Shown here: positions 17,073-25,568 of the stretch, in pieces
Numbering within the stretch: the stretch's first letter is position 1
Layout of the letters: each line of letters starts with the position of its first letter
Assembly (NCBI RefSeq): GCF_030412915.1
Contig: NZ_JAUHJR010000006.1
Span: 124,001 to 188,000 of the forward strand
DNA from: Nocardioides abyssi
GTDB taxonomy: Bacteria; Actinomycetota; Actinomycetes; Propionibacteriales; Nocardioidaceae
Direction of reading: 5' to 3'
DNA: 64,000 nucleotides
The notes under the pieces: model-generated
What the model saw: the letters and a program-made list of their open reading frames with translations, nothing else
What the model was told of the DNA's origin: nothing
The model's database searches: none
Position numbers and translations under genes: made by a program

Positions 17073-17714
17073 TCAGAACACGTTGAACGGGCGGAACTGC
17101 ACCGAGACGCGCGGGCCGGCGGAGGCGACCTTGGGCACCGCGTGCTCCCAGGTGCGCTGGCAGGAGCCACCCATGACGAGCAGGTCGCCGTGGCCCATCT
17201 CGATCGAGATCGACTCCCCGCCGCCGCGGGGGCGCAGCTGGAGCCGGCGCGGGTCGCCGACCGAGACGATCGCGACCATCGTGTCGCGGGACGACCCGCG
17301 GCCGATGGTGTCGCCGTGCCAGGCGACGCTGTCGCGGCCGTCGCGGTACCAGCAGCAGCCGGCGGTGCGGAACGGCTCGCCGAGCTCGGGCCGGTAGTGG
17401 TCGCTGAGCGCCTCGCGGGCGTCGGTCAGCACGGGGTGCGGCAGCTCCTCGCCGATCATGTAGGTGTGCAGCAGGCGCGGCACGTCGACGAGCCGGTCGT
17501 ACATCTGCCGCTTGTCGGCCCGCCACGGCACCTCCGAGACGAGGGTCGCGAAGACGTCGTCGGGCTGCGGCAGCCAGGTGCGGCAGACGTCGACCCAGGC
17601 GCCGTGGGAGAGCGGCCGGCGCTCGACGTGCGCGGCCAGCGCCGTGGACATCACGGCCCGCCGCGACTCCTCGGCCGGGGCCTCCGCGGCGAAGAGCGAG
17701 GTCTGGAAGTCCAC
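17073..17714 (-). CDS. AlkB-like 2-oxoglutarate/Fe(II) dioxygenase
   Basis: 213 residues from GTG 17714. Iron ligands are His133 and Asp135 (AWHGDTIGRG) and His191 (WEHAVPK). The 2OG-binding arginines are in PRVSVQFRPFN near residues 202-208. The family repairs alkylated DNA or RNA bases by oxidative demethylation. The DNA-lesion specificity loop is not recognisable by eye, so an RNA role is possible. TACCCT 7 nt before the GTG, and no SD, suggest leaderless expression; an in-frame extension upstream was rejected for that reason. Confidence 0.85.
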   Translation of the reverse strand: MDFQTSLFAAEAPAEESRRAVMSTALAAHVERRPLSHGAWVDVCRTWLPQPDDVFATLVSEVPWRADKRQMYDRLVDVPRLLHTYMIGEELPHPVLTDAREALSDHYRPELGEPFRTAGCCWYRDGRDSVAWHGDTIGRGSSRDTMVAIVSVGDPRRLQLRPRGGGESISIEMGHGDLLVMGGSCQRTWEHAVPKVASAGPRVSVQFRPFNVF

Positions 17715-17721
17715 GCGCCCC

Positions 17722-17727
17722 AGGGTA
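17722..17727 (-). promoter_or_regulatory. -10 hexamer, probable leaderless promoter of the AlkB-like gene
   Basis: On the minus strand this reads TACCCT, 7 nt before the GTG at 17714. Confidence 0.5.
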
Positions 17728-17865
17728 TCGAACGCGTGTTCGAGCGACAACCACCTCGACGGGTGGGAGGCCGGCAGGGGTGAGCGGAGGTGGGCGGTGG
17801 CGTCGGGGTCGGGTCGGGGTGATCCCGGTGGCGCACCGTCGGTGGTCCGCGGGATCGTGTCCCCC

Positions 17866-18615
17866 ATGACCGAGCCGGCCGCGCGCGTGCGGAACCTGAC
17901 GAAGACCTACGGGAGCGGCCAGGCACTCGTGCGGGCGCTCGACGACGTGAGCGTGGACCTGCTCGCCGGGGAGTTCACGGCGGTCATGGGTCCCAGCGGG
18001 TCGGGCAAGTCCACGCTGATGCACTGCTGCGCCGGCCTGGACACCGCCGACTCCGGCCAGGTGCTGGTGGGGGAGCAGGACCTCACGACGATGGGCGACA
18101 AGGCGCTCACCCGGCTGCGGCGCGACGAGATCGGCTTCGTCTTCCAGTCCTTCAACCTGGTCCCGACGCTGACCGCGGGCGAGAACATCGTGCTCCCGCT
18201 GTCGATCGCCGGCCGTCGCCCGGACCGGCGGTGGTACGACGTCGTGGTCGACACCGTGGGCCTGCGCGACCGGCTGCACCACAAGCCGAACGAGCTCTCC
18301 GGCGGCCAGCAGCAGCGGGTCGCCGTGGCGCGGGCCCTGGTGAGCCGGCCGCGGATCGTCTTCGCCGACGAGCCCACGGGCAACCTCGACTCCCGGGCGG
18401 GCGCGGAGGTGCTCGAGCTGCTGCGCCGCAGCGTGAGCGCTCCGCCCGAGGAGGGCGGCGGCCAGACGGTCGTGATGGTCACCCACGACCCGGTCGCGGC
18501 GGCGTACACCGACCGCGTCGTCTTCCTCGCCGACGGCCGCGTCGTCGACGAGCTGCGCCATCCCGACCGCGAGCAGGTGCTCGAGGTCATGGCGAGGATG
18601 AGCGCGCCGGCATGA
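17866..18615 (+). CDS. ABC transporter ATP-binding protein (MacB/LolD type)
   Basis: 249 residues. Walker A GPSGSGKST is at 42-50, a Q-loop lies in FVFQSFNLVP, the signature is LSGGQQQR and Walker B is RIVFADEPTGNLD. The FQSFNL and ADEPTGNLD forms are typical of the MacB/LolD/FtsE branch, which pairs with FtsX-like permeases. The stop overlaps the permease ATG by 4 bp, so the two form one complex. The start was chosen at ATG 17866 because upstream sequence is non-conserved and overlaps the 5' region of the divergent AlkB-like gene. Confidence 0.9.
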   Translation: MTEPAARVRNLTKTYGSGQALVRALDDVSVDLLAGEFTAVMGPSGSGKSTLMHCCAGLDTADSGQVLVGEQDLTTMGDKALTRLRRDEIGFVFQSFNLVPTLTAGENIVLPLSIAGRRPDRRWYDVVVDTVGLRDRLHHKPNELSGGQQQRVAVARALVSRPRIVFADEPTGNLDSRAGAEVLELLRRSVSAPPEEGGGQTVVMVTHDPVAAAYTDRVVFLADGRVVDELRHPDREQVLEVMARMSAPA

Positions 18616-21155
18616 TCCGCGCCGCGCTGAAGAGCCTGCTGGGGCGCAAGCTGCGCCTGCTGATGAGCACCTTCGCGATCGTGCTCGGCGTGGCGTTCGT
18701 GACCGGCTCGCTCGTCTTCTCCGACACGCTCGGCCGCAGCTTCACCGCGCTCTTCGCCTCCACCGTCGGCGACGTCGTCGTGCGCCCGGTCGGCGGCACC
18801 ACCACGCAGGGCTCGCCGTCGACGCAGACGCTGCCCGCCGCGCTCGTCGACGAGCTCGCGGAGGTGCCGGGCGCGGCCCGCGCCGACGGCAACGTCACCG
18901 CCGTCGGGGTCTTCGTCGTCGACACCGACGGCAAGGTCGTCGGCGGCCTCGGCCCGCCCGCGCTCGGCGGCAACTGGAACGACGCGCCCGCCGGCCACGG
19001 CCTCTCCGGCCTGGTCGTGCAGGAGGGCCGCGAGCCCCGGCGCGAGGGGGAGGTGGTGCTCGACGAGCGCACCGCCGAGCGGGGTGGGTACGACGTCGGC
19101 GACACGATCCCCTTCGTCACCTCCACCGACCGGCTCAACCTCGAGGCCGAGCTGGTCGGCGTCGCGGAGTTCGCCGAGGGCGGGTCGCTCAACGGCGCGA
19201 CGCTCGCGCAGTTCGACACCGTGACCGCGCAGGAGCTCTTCCTCGAGGGGCGCGACGTCTTCAACGACGCCTGGGTCACCGCCGAGGACGGTGTCTCCCA
19301 GGAGGAGCTGGCCGCGCGGGTGCGCGAGGTGCTGCCCGAGGGCGTGGAGGCCGTGACCGGCGACGACGCTGCGGACGAGAGCGCCTCGGACCTGCTGGAG
19401 GCGGTGTCGTTCCTGACGACCTTCCTGCTGATCTTCGCCGGCATCTCGCTGGTGGTCGGCTCCTTCCTCATCGTCAACACCTTCTCGATCCTGGTCGCCC
19501 AGCGCAGCCGCGAGCTCGCGCTGCTCCGCGCGCTCGGCGCCTCCACGCGACAGGTCACCTGGTCGGTCCAGCTCGAGGCGCTCGTGCTCGGCCTGGTCGG
19601 CTCCACCGTCGGGCTGGGGCTCGGGGTGCTGCTCGCCCAGGGCATCCGTGCGGTCACCTCCTCCTTCGGCCTCGACCTCACCGGCCAGGGGCTGGTGTTC
19701 GAGCCGCGCACCGTGCTGGCCGCGTACGCCGTCGGCGTGCTCGTCACGATGGCTGCGGCATGGCTGCCGGCCCGCCGCACCGCGCGGATCGCCCCGGTCC
19801 AGGCGCTGCGCGACGACGTGGCGCTCCCCGAGGGCTCGATGCGCCGTCGGCTGTGGGCCGGCCTCGCGCTGGTCGTCGGTGGGCTGGCCGCGCTGGCGGC
19901 CGGCCTGTTCGCCGACGTGCCCCGCGCCGGCTGGTGGGTCGGCCTCGGCGTGCTGGCGGTGCTGCTGGGGGTGGCCGCGGCCAGCCCGGTGGTGAGCCGG
20001 CCGTTCCTGAGCGCCGCGCGGGCGGCGTACGCACGGGTCTTCGGGGCGGTCGGCAACCTCGCCGGGCAGAACGGCCTGCGCAACCCGCGCCGCACCACGG
20101 CCACCGCCTCGGCGCTGATGATCGGGCTGACGCTGGCCTGCACGATGGCGATCGTCGGCGACTCCGCGAAGGCGACCGTCGACCGCTCGGTGGCGGAGAG
20201 CTTCGTCGGCGACTACGTCGTCAGCAGCGCCTTCGGCGGCGAGTTCTCCCCGGCCATCGCCGACCGGATGGCCGAGGTCGACGGGGTGGCGTCGGTGCTG
20301 CGCGAACGCTTCGCGTTCGGCGAGCGCGACGGCGACGGCCAGGGCGTCTCCGCGACCGATCCGGACACCGTGGACGACCTCGGGCTCACCCTCGTCGAGG
20401 GCACCGCGGACCCGCTGCGCGACGGCACCGTGGTCGTGGAGGAGTCGTGGGCCGAGGACGAAGGGCTCACGGTCGGCGACACCGTCACCCTCGACCTGCC
20501 GACCGGCGAGGCGCGGTGGGAGGTGGTCGGCCTCTTCGAGGACAACCCGATCGTGTTCTTCCCGCTGCTCACCACCGTCGACACGCTGCTGGACGCCGGC
20601 TTCGCCGACCGCGACAACTACGTGGTGGTCGACGCCGAGGACGGCGCTCGCGGGGCGGGGCTGCAGGAGCGGCTCGAGGAGGTCGTCGCCGACAGCCCGG
20701 TGGTGACGGTCAAGGACGAGGCCGGCTTCGCCGCGGAGCAGCGCGAGCCGATCGACCAGCTGGTGCTGATGATCTTCGCGCTGCTCGGGCTGGCGCTGGT
20801 CATCGCGGTGCTCGGCATCGTCAACACCCTGGCGCTGTCGGTGATCGAGCGGACCCGCGAGGTCGGCCTGCTCCGCGCGATCGGGCTCAGCCGCGCGCAG
20901 CTGCGGCTGATGATCACCCTCGAGTCGGTCGTCATCGCCGTGCTGGGGGCGGTGCTCGGCACCGTGCTCGGCACGTTCTTCGGCGTCGCCCTGATGCGGG
21001 CGCTCCGCGACGAGGGGCTCGACGTCGTCAGCGTCCCGGTCGGCCAGCTGGCTGCGTTCCTCGCCGTCGCGGTCGTCGTCGGCGTGCTCGCCGCCGTGCT
21101 GCCCGCCCGGCGCGCCGCCCGGCTCGACGTGCTCCGCGCCATCGCCACCGACTGA
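18612..21155 (+). CDS. ABC transporter permease with two FtsX domains
   Basis: 847 residues. The N-terminal membrane helix (about 15-38) is followed by an extracytoplasmic MacB-type periplasmic domain. A first FtsX domain (about 255-390, with three helices) is followed by two helices near 420-460 and a second extracytoplasmic region. A second FtsX domain lies at about 715-845. This duplicated layout is common in actinobacteria, where one chain forms both halves of the channel. With the preceding ATPase it likely moves lipids, lipoproteins or peptides by a mechanotransmission mechanism. The specific substrate is unknown. Confidence 0.88.
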   Translation: MIRAALKSLLGRKLRLLMSTFAIVLGVAFVTGSLVFSDTLGRSFTALFASTVGDVVVRPVGGTTTQGSPSTQTLPAALVDELAEVPGAARADGNVTAVGVFVVDTDGKVVGGLGPPALGGNWNDAPAGHGLSGLVVQEGREPRREGEVVLDERTAERGGYDVGDTIPFVTSTDRLNLEAELVGVAEFAEGGSLNGATLAQFDTVTAQELFLEGRDVFNDAWVTAEDGVSQEELAARVREVLPEGVEAVTGDDAADESASDLLEAVSFLTTFLLIFAGISLVVGSFLIVNTFSILVAQRSRELALLRALGASTRQVTWSVQLEALVLGLVGSTVGLGLGVLLAQGIRAVTSSFGLDLTGQGLVFEPRTVLAAYAVGVLVTMAAAWLPARRTARIAPVQALRDDVALPEGSMRRRLWAGLALVVGGLAALAAGLFADVPRAGWWVGLGVLAVLLGVAAASPVVSRPFLSAARAAYARVFGAVGNLAGQNGLRNPRRTTATASALMIGLTLACTMAIVGDSAKATVDRSVAESFVGDYVVSSAFGGEFSPAIADRMAEVDGVASVLRERFAFGERDGDGQGVSATDPDTVDDLGLTLVEGTADPLRDGTVVVEESWAEDEGLTVGDTVTLDLPTGEARWEVVGLFEDNPIVFFPLLTTVDTLLDAGFADRDNYVVVDAEDGARGAGLQERLEEVVADSPVVTVKDEAGFAAEQREPIDQLVLMIFALLGLALVIAVLGIVNTLALSVIERTREVGLLRAIGLSRAQLRLMITLESVVIAVLGAVLGTVLGTFFGVALMRALRDEGLDVVSVPVGQLAAFLAVAVVVGVLAAVLPARRAARLDVLRAIATD

Positions 21156-21247
21156 GCCGGGGGTCGGACGCGCCGCGCGTCGTCGGGCGGGGCGAATTCC
21201 GCGGGCGGTTCTTCACCAATCCCGGGACAGCGGTGGTCTGGTCCGCC

Positions 21248-21253
21248 TAGTCT
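21248..21253 (+). promoter_or_regulatory. -10 hexamer, probable leaderless promoter of the GntR regulator
   Basis: TAGTCT is 7 nt before the GTG at 21261. GGGACA at 21225-21230, with 17-bp spacing, is a weak -35 candidate. Confidence 0.5.
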
Positions 21254-21260
21254 CAGGTCC

Positions 21261-21980
21261 GTGGACGAAGTGCTGGTGACTGACGGGCGTGCGCTCAAGC
21301 ACGTCCAGGTGCGCGAGTACGTGCGTTCCCTGGTCACTGGGTGCGCTCCCGGATCGCCCGCTCCCTCGGAGCGAGAGCTGGTCCACCGTTTCGGTGTCGC
21401 GCGGATGACCGTGCGCCAGGCCATGGACGCCCTGGTCGTCGAGGGGCTGCTCGAGCGCATCCCGGGCCGCGGCACGTTCGTCGCCCGCCCGCGTCGCACG
21501 GCCAGCAAGATCACCGGCTACACCGAGGAGATGAACCGTCGCGGCCTGCTGGCCGAGTCGCAGACCCTCCTCGCCCGCCGCGAGCAGGCCGGCCCCGGCG
21601 TGGCCCGGGCGCTGAGCCTCAGCGAGGGTGACGCCGTCATCCACTGGCGCCGCCTGCGCCGCGCCGACGCCAAGCCGATGTGCCTGGAGGACGCCTACCT
21701 CAACGAGGTGCTCCTGCCCGGCTTCCTGCAGAGCGGCATGCCCACCAGTCTGTACGACGCCCTCGAGTCGCGTGGCCTGCGCCCGACCTGGGCCGAGGAC
21801 TCCATCACCGCCGACAAGGCCACCCCCGAGGAGGCCACCCTCCTCGAGGTCGAGCCCGGCGCCTCGGTGCTGCGGCACTCACGCCGCGCCATCGCCGGCG
21901 AGAAGGTCGTCGAGGTCTCCCGCACCGTCTACCGCGCCGACCGGTTCACCCTCTGGGTCCAGCTCGGCCAGGAGGGCTGA
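21261..21980 (+). CDS. GntR-family regulator, HutC/UTRA subfamily
   Basis: 239 residues. The N-terminal winged helix (about 10-75) has PSERELVHRFGVARMTVRQAMDAL and the wing GRGTFVARP. The C-terminal UTRA effector domain (about 95-235) has GDAVIHWRRLRRADAKPMCLED and ends RADRFTLWVQL. HutC-type members often respond to sugar phosphates, amino sugars or histidine derivatives, but no metabolic operon lies beside it, so the ligand is unknown. It stands alone after the ABC exporter, with its own probable leaderless promoter. Confidence 0.88.
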   Translation: MDEVLVTDGRALKHVQVREYVRSLVTGCAPGSPAPSERELVHRFGVARMTVRQAMDALVVEGLLERIPGRGTFVARPRRTASKITGYTEEMNRRGLLAESQTLLARREQAGPGVARALSLSEGDAVIHWRRLRRADAKPMCLEDAYLNEVLLPGFLQSGMPTSLYDALESRGLRPTWAEDSITADKATPEEATLLEVEPGASVLRHSRRAIAGEKVVEVSRTVYRADRFTLWVQLGQEG

Positions 21981-21995
21981 GCCGGATCACCGGCC

Positions 21996-22063
21996 TGCAG
22001 GAGTCACCGGTTAACCGGTGACCCCTGCACATATCGGGGCAGATCTGCCCCGATAAGTGCAGG
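21996..22063. terminator. Double palindrome between convergent genes
   Basis: Two adjacent dyads. The first (21996-22029) has 17-bp arms with one mismatch; its 20-bp core, from GTCACCGGTT to AACCGGTGAC, is perfect. The second (22032-22055) is a perfect 24-bp palindrome, TATCGGGGCAGA plus its complement. Outer arms CCTGCAC (22024-22030) and GTGCAGG (22057-22063) can also pair across the second. It lies between convergent genes, so a bidirectional terminator is the simplest reading, but there is no T-run. Confidence 0.5.
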
Positions 22064-22174
22064 ACTCCCCTGAGATGTCCGCGCCCGAGAGGCTCTGGAC
22101 GGCCCAGACGTACGGCGGACCCGGCAGGCCCGCGCGCCGGGTGACCGCCCGGTCAGACCCCGGTCAGACCCCGG

Positions 22175-22519
22175 TCAGAGCCCACCGAGCGGCGCGACGG
22201 CCTGCCCGGACTCCTCGCACACCCACACCGGGTCGGGGCCGCCGAGGTCGGGCTGGATGTAGAGCGCGTGCTCGGGGGCGTCGGCGCCGCAGCCGAGGCA
22301 CAGCGGCCACCGGCCGGCGGTCTCCAGCAGGGCGTCCTGGACGTCCTGGGCGACCAGCCCGGCGACGTACACCTCGCCCTGGGGCCACTGCTCGGCCCAC
22401 CACTGGCGGGCGGAGCAAGCGTCCTCGAGGGCGGAGACGGCGGCGGGGGTGGCGTGGCGACGTGCCTCGAGGTCGGCCAGCACCCGGGCCCGGGCGTTCA
22501 TCAGCAGCGCGTTGTCCAC
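22175..22519 (-). CDS. Conserved hypothetical protein with CxxC pair
   Basis: 114 residues from GTG 22519. The N-terminal half is helical (NARARVLADLEARRHATPAA, then QWWAEQWPQGE). The C-terminal half has CLGCG and a later single Cys in VWVCEESG, so metal binding is possible. I do not recognise the family. It converges with the GntR gene across the double palindrome and diverges from the WXG100-like genes. Confidence 0.6.
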   Translation of the reverse strand: MDNALLMNARARVLADLEARRHATPAAVSALEDACSARQWWAEQWPQGEVYVAGLVAQDVQDALLETAGRWPLCLGCGADAPEHALYIQPDLGGPDPVWVCEESGQAVAPLGGL

Positions 22520-22614
22520 AGGTCCATGGTCGCTCGCGTTTCAAGCCGGGCGTCCGCCGGGCAACCCGGGAGCACCGGCCGCACGTCGCGGCCGGTGGCT
22601 CGGGAGGTGGAGAG

Positions 22615-22959
22615 ATGGACCTAGCGGTGACGGACTGGGACGACCTGCGGCGGCTGCCCGGGATCCTCGACGAGACGGCCGGCCAGGCCGCGGACATCAC
22701 GGCCCACGCCGTGCGGTGGGTGGCGCGCCCGGACGGCTTCGAGCCGAGCCCGGTGTGCCTGCTGCGCCCGCTGGCGGAGGCGATGGGGGTGGTGCGGGCG
22801 GCGTTCGAGTCGGCGGGACGTACGGCGGTCGACGCGCTCGCCGACCTGCGCCACGGCGTCGAGGTCGCCACCCGCGAGCTGGAGGCGTCCGACGCGGCCG
22901 TCCCGGGCTGCCTGCCACGCGTGCCCGAGCTGCCCGTGCCGCACCCGGAGGCGGCGTGA
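22615..22959 (+). CDS. Small helical protein, WXG100/ESX-associated-like
   Basis: 114 residues. ATG 22615 follows a good SD (GGGAGGTGGAGAG). It is mainly alpha-helical with heptad-like spacing (LPGILDETAGQAADITAHAVRW, then LAEAMGVVRAAFESAGRTAVDAL). It ends in a Pro-rich tail. The size and helical hairpin resemble ESX secretion-associated proteins, but there is no canonical WxG at the turn. The stop overlaps the next ATG, so the two are translationally coupled. Function is unknown; the secretion link is inference. Confidence 0.6.
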   Translation: MDLAVTDWDDLRRLPGILDETAGQAADITAHAVRWVARPDGFEPSPVCLLRPLAEAMGVVRAAFESAGRTAVDALADLRHGVEVATRELEASDAAVPGCLPRVPELPVPHPEAA

Positions 22960-23678
22960 TGCTCGTCGACCTGCACCTGCACGACCCAGCACCGGGGCGG
23001 GCCGAGCTGCGCCACGACGCGACCTTCGAGGCCTGGGACGCCTCGATCTCGGCGCTGCGCGACGTCGTCAACACCGGCATCCGCGCGCTCAACCAGGTGG
23101 GGGCGGGCCTGCCGCTGCTGCCGGAGGGCTCGCTGGAGGAGCTGCTGGTCCTCCCGCTGACCGGTGACTACGGCGCGATCCGGCAGAACGCCACCGCGTG
23201 TCGCCAGGTCGCCGACGCGCTCGCCACCTGGTCGGACAACCTCGCCCTCGTCGCCACCACCGTCGACCGCCGGTGGGACGGCCTGGCCGGCACCGCGTTC
23301 GACCTGCACCTCGGCGCGCAGGCGGTCTCGGCGCGGGCGCTCGCGGGGGTGGTGCGCAGCGGCTGGCTGCTCTTCGACGAGGTCGCCGACTTCTCCGAAC
23401 GGCTCGGCCGGCAGGTCGAGTCGCTGCTCGTCGAGCTCGGCAAGGCGATCGCCCGCCTGGCCCGCCGGCTGCTCGCCCGGGTCGGTGGGCCGGCCGGCTG
23501 GGCGGCGTTCGGCGCGGAGCTCGCGCTGCGCGGGCTCGACGCGGTCACCGACATCGTCGACGACGTACGCCGCGTGGTGGAGCTGGTCGAGGCCGTGCTC
23601 GCCCTGCAGCGCGACGTCGCGGACTGGGCCGACACCCAGCGCGACCGGCTCGCGGCGTTCGCGGAGCTGGCCGCGTGA
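22959..23678 (+). CDS. WXG100-like helical protein (possible type VII substrate)
   Basis: 239 residues from ATG 22959. A helical block at about 70-135 contains RQVADALATWSDNLALVATT, then RRWDGLAGTAFDLHL. WDG there matches the W-x-G turn of WXG100-type helical hairpins. A longer C-terminal helical region (about 135-239) has many Arg/Leu/Val heptads and WAAFGAELALRGLD. No signal peptide. The N-terminal DLHLHDPAPG is unusual. Such proteins are often substrates or toxin carriers of ESX systems, but no EccC/EccB/mycosin gene is in the window. Confidence 0.6.
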   Translation: MLVDLHLHDPAPGRAELRHDATFEAWDASISALRDVVNTGIRALNQVGAGLPLLPEGSLEELLVLPLTGDYGAIRQNATACRQVADALATWSDNLALVATTVDRRWDGLAGTAFDLHLGAQAVSARALAGVVRSGWLLFDEVADFSERLGRQVESLLVELGKAIARLARRLLARVGGPAGWAAFGAELALRGLDAVTDIVDDVRRVVELVEAVLALQRDVADWADTQRDRLAAFAELAA

Positions 23679-23908
23679 GCGCGGACCGCACGACCGCGGC
23701 CGAGCCGCTCGACGCCGGGATGCGCCAGTCGCTCGCAGCCGCCTGCGGGCCGGACGCGCCGGTCGAGCTGCAGGCCCTCGCGGCCCGCGTCGGCACCGGC
23801 CGGACGTCGTGGGACGAGGTGTGGGAGCACCCGCCGCCGGCGCTGGTCGGCCGCGTGCTGGCCGACGTGGCGCGGCGGTGGGCCCCGGCGGGCGGCCACG
23901 CGCCCTAG
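23675..23908 (+). CDS. Small hypothetical protein, third gene of the WXG100-like operon
   Basis: 77 residues from GTG 23675, overlapping the previous stop by 4 bp. Mostly helical with a Trp-containing segment (TSWDEVWEHPPPALVGRVLADVARRW). No recognisable family, no signal peptide and no Cys. Tight coupling suggests it acts with the two preceding proteins, for example as a chaperone or immunity partner; that is speculation. Its TAG stop forms part of the -10 hexamer of the next gene. Confidence 0.55.
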   Translation: MSADRTTAAEPLDAGMRQSLAAACGPDAPVELQALAARVGTGRTSWDEVWEHPPPALVGRVLADVARRWAPAGGHAP

Positions 23909-23911
23909 CCT
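23906..23911 (+). promoter_or_regulatory. -10 hexamer overlapping a stop codon, leaderless cutC promoter
   Basis: TAGCCT ends 6 nt before the GTG at 23918. Its TAG is the stop codon of the preceding gene. Confidence 0.5.
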
Positions 23912-23917
23912 GGGCCC

Positions 23918-24613
23918 GTGGACACGGGCGGAGCGGCGCGGGCGACGGTGCTGGAGGTGGCGGTCGCGCACGAGCGCGACGTGCCCGGCGCCGCCGAGGG
24001 CGGAGCCGACCGGCTGCGGCTGGCCACGCCGGGCGGCCGGTCGCCGGAGCCGGCGCTGGTCTCGGCCGTCTGCCGCGAGTCGTCCCTGCCGGTGCTCGTC
24101 GACCTGCGGCTCACCGACTCCTGGACCACCACCGGCGCGGAGCTCGCTCGGCTGGTCGGCCTGGCCGCGGACTACGCCGCGTGCGGCGCCGCCGGCTACA
24201 CCGTCGGCTTCCTCGACGCCGACCTGGAGGTCGACGTCGCGGTCTGCACCTCGCTCGCCGAGCAGCTGCCCGACGGGCTGCCCTGGGTCTTCTCCGAGGC
24301 CTTCGACGCCACCCTCGACCCACGCCGGTCGTGGCGCCGCGTGCTGGGCCTGCCCGGCCTCGCCGGCGTGCGGTCGGCCGGGTCCCCGCAGGGCATGGCC
24401 GTGGGGTACGACGACCTGCTGGCCGTCGCCGCCGACCCCGCCGTCGCGCGGCTGGTCGTCGCGGGCGGTGGCCTGCAGGCCGAGCAGGTCCCGTGGCTGC
24501 TCCGGGCCGGCGTCCGCCAGCTCGCCGTCGACACCCAGGTCCGCCCGGGTGCGTCGGCCCGCTCCTACGTCGAGGCCGGCCACGTGCGCTCGTGGCGCCG
24601 GCTGCTCGACTGA
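23918..24613 (+). CDS. CutC-family protein
   Basis: 231 residues, about the CutC length. A TIM-barrel pattern matches CutC: EVAVAHERDVPGAAEGGADRL at the first strand, then GRSPEPALV, then FSEAFDATLDP, and VVAGGGLQAEQVPWLLRAGV near the end. CutC was named for copper homeostasis, but its biochemical role is not settled. This copy departs from the typical family: the usual RPR motif after strand 3 is replaced by DLRLTDS. It was started at GTG 23918 on the basis of the -10 position. Confidence 0.72.
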   Translation: MDTGGAARATVLEVAVAHERDVPGAAEGGADRLRLATPGGRSPEPALVSAVCRESSLPVLVDLRLTDSWTTTGAELARLVGLAADYAACGAAGYTVGFLDADLEVDVAVCTSLAEQLPDGLPWVFSEAFDATLDPRRSWRRVLGLPGLAGVRSAGSPQGMAVGYDDLLAVAADPAVARLVVAGGGLQAEQVPWLLRAGVRQLAVDTQVRPGASARSYVEAGHVRSWRRLLD

Positions 24614-24630
24614 GGGGCCGGAGCCCTGCC

Positions 24631-24891
24631 GTGATCCTCGTCGACCCGCCGAACGCCCCCGGGCACGGCCGGCTGTGGTCGCACCTGGCCAGCGACTCCT
24701 CCTTCGAGGAGCTGCACGCGTTCGCGCGCGGGCTCGGCATCCCCGAGCGCGGCTTCGACCGCGACCACTACGACGTGCCGTCGGAGTGGTACGAGCGGGT
24801 CGTCGCCTCCGGAGCGGCCCCGGTCAGCTCGCGCGAGCTGGTCGCCCGCCTGGTCGCGGCCGGTCTCCGGCGGCGCAAGCGCGGCGCCTAG
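24631..24891 (+). CDS. DUF4031 domain protein
   Basis: 86 residues from GTG 24631. The pattern ILVDPPNAPGHGRLWSHLASD, LHAFARGLGIPERGFDRDHYDVP and a C-terminal VARLVAAGLRRRKR fit DUF4031, a small actinobacterial family without known function. It lies 17 bp after cutC and may share its transcript. It converges with the HD hydrolase, with 4 bp of overlap. Confidence 0.82.
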   Translation: MILVDPPNAPGHGRLWSHLASDSSFEELHAFARGLGIPERGFDRDHYDVPSEWYERVVASGAAPVSSRELVARLVAAGLRRRKRGA

Positions 24892-25547
24892 GCCGACGCG
24901 ACCCCGGCCGATCCAGCCGACTGAGCCGGCGCGGCCAGCTCGTCGAGCTCGCGAGCCAGGTTGGCGCGGGCCGGGCCCTCCCAGTGCTCGCGGGCCCACG
25001 CGGTGTGGAAGAGGTGCTCCTTCTCGGCGAGCGAGAGGAGCACCTGGGTGCGGCCCTCGCGGAAGGTGTCCTCGTCGAGGTGGGCGAACTCGCGGCGCAC
25101 GGCGGCGACGTACTCGTCGTACCGCTCCCGCGGCGCCGCCAGGATCGCCAGGTCGGCGTCGGAGAGCGCGCAGCCGTGGGCGTCGTCGTCCTCTGGGCGG
25201 TGGGTCTCGGTCAGCCGCACGAGCCGCACGACCTCGGCGACGGCGGCCTCGTCGAGGGCGGGGTCGGCCAGCCCGCGCAGGGCCTCCTCGGCCCACGCGG
25301 CCGAGCGCTCCTCGGCGTCGCGCTCCCCGTCGTAGACCCCGTCGTGGAACCACGCCGCGAGCACCACCGGCAGTCGGTCGAAGGCGGCTCCGTGCCCGGC
25401 GAGCTCGTCGAGCCGGTCGAGCACCTCGGCGAGGTGCCGGGTGTCGTGGTAGTCGCGGTCGGGGGCGGCGTACGCCGCGAGCAGCTGGTCGCGCACCTCC
25501 TCGCCGGTGGTCAGCGGCCAGGAGGTGAGCAGATGGTCGACGTCCAC
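24888..25547 (-). CDS. HD-domain metal-dependent phosphohydrolase-like protein
   Basis: 219 residues from GTG 25547. HD-superfamily signatures are YHDTRHLAEVL (about 33-43) and AAWFHDGVYD (His-Asp near residue 70). A conserved RLVRLTETHRP and DADLAILAAP follow. This subgroup of predicted HD hydrolases has no defined substrate. The start was placed after the divergent promoter region; CAGACT 6 nt upstream is a weak -10. It diverges from the SnoaL-like gene at 25582 with only 34 bp between start codons. Confidence 0.82.
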   Translation of the reverse strand: MDVDHLLTSWPLTTGEEVRDQLLAAYAAPDRDYHDTRHLAEVLDRLDELAGHGAAFDRLPVVLAAWFHDGVYDGERDAEERSAAWAEEALRGLADPALDEAAVAEVVRLVRLTETHRPEDDDAHGCALSDADLAILAAPRERYDEYVAAVRREFAHLDEDTFREGRTQVLLSLAEKEHLFHTAWAREHWEGPARANLARELDELAAPAQSAGSAGVASA

Positions 25548-25568
25548 CCGCCCAGTCTGGCAAACCGC

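Noticed and set aside
22032-22055. The 24-bp palindrome as an integrase attachment site
   Set aside because: No integrase, excisionase or direct-repeat boundary is present nearby.
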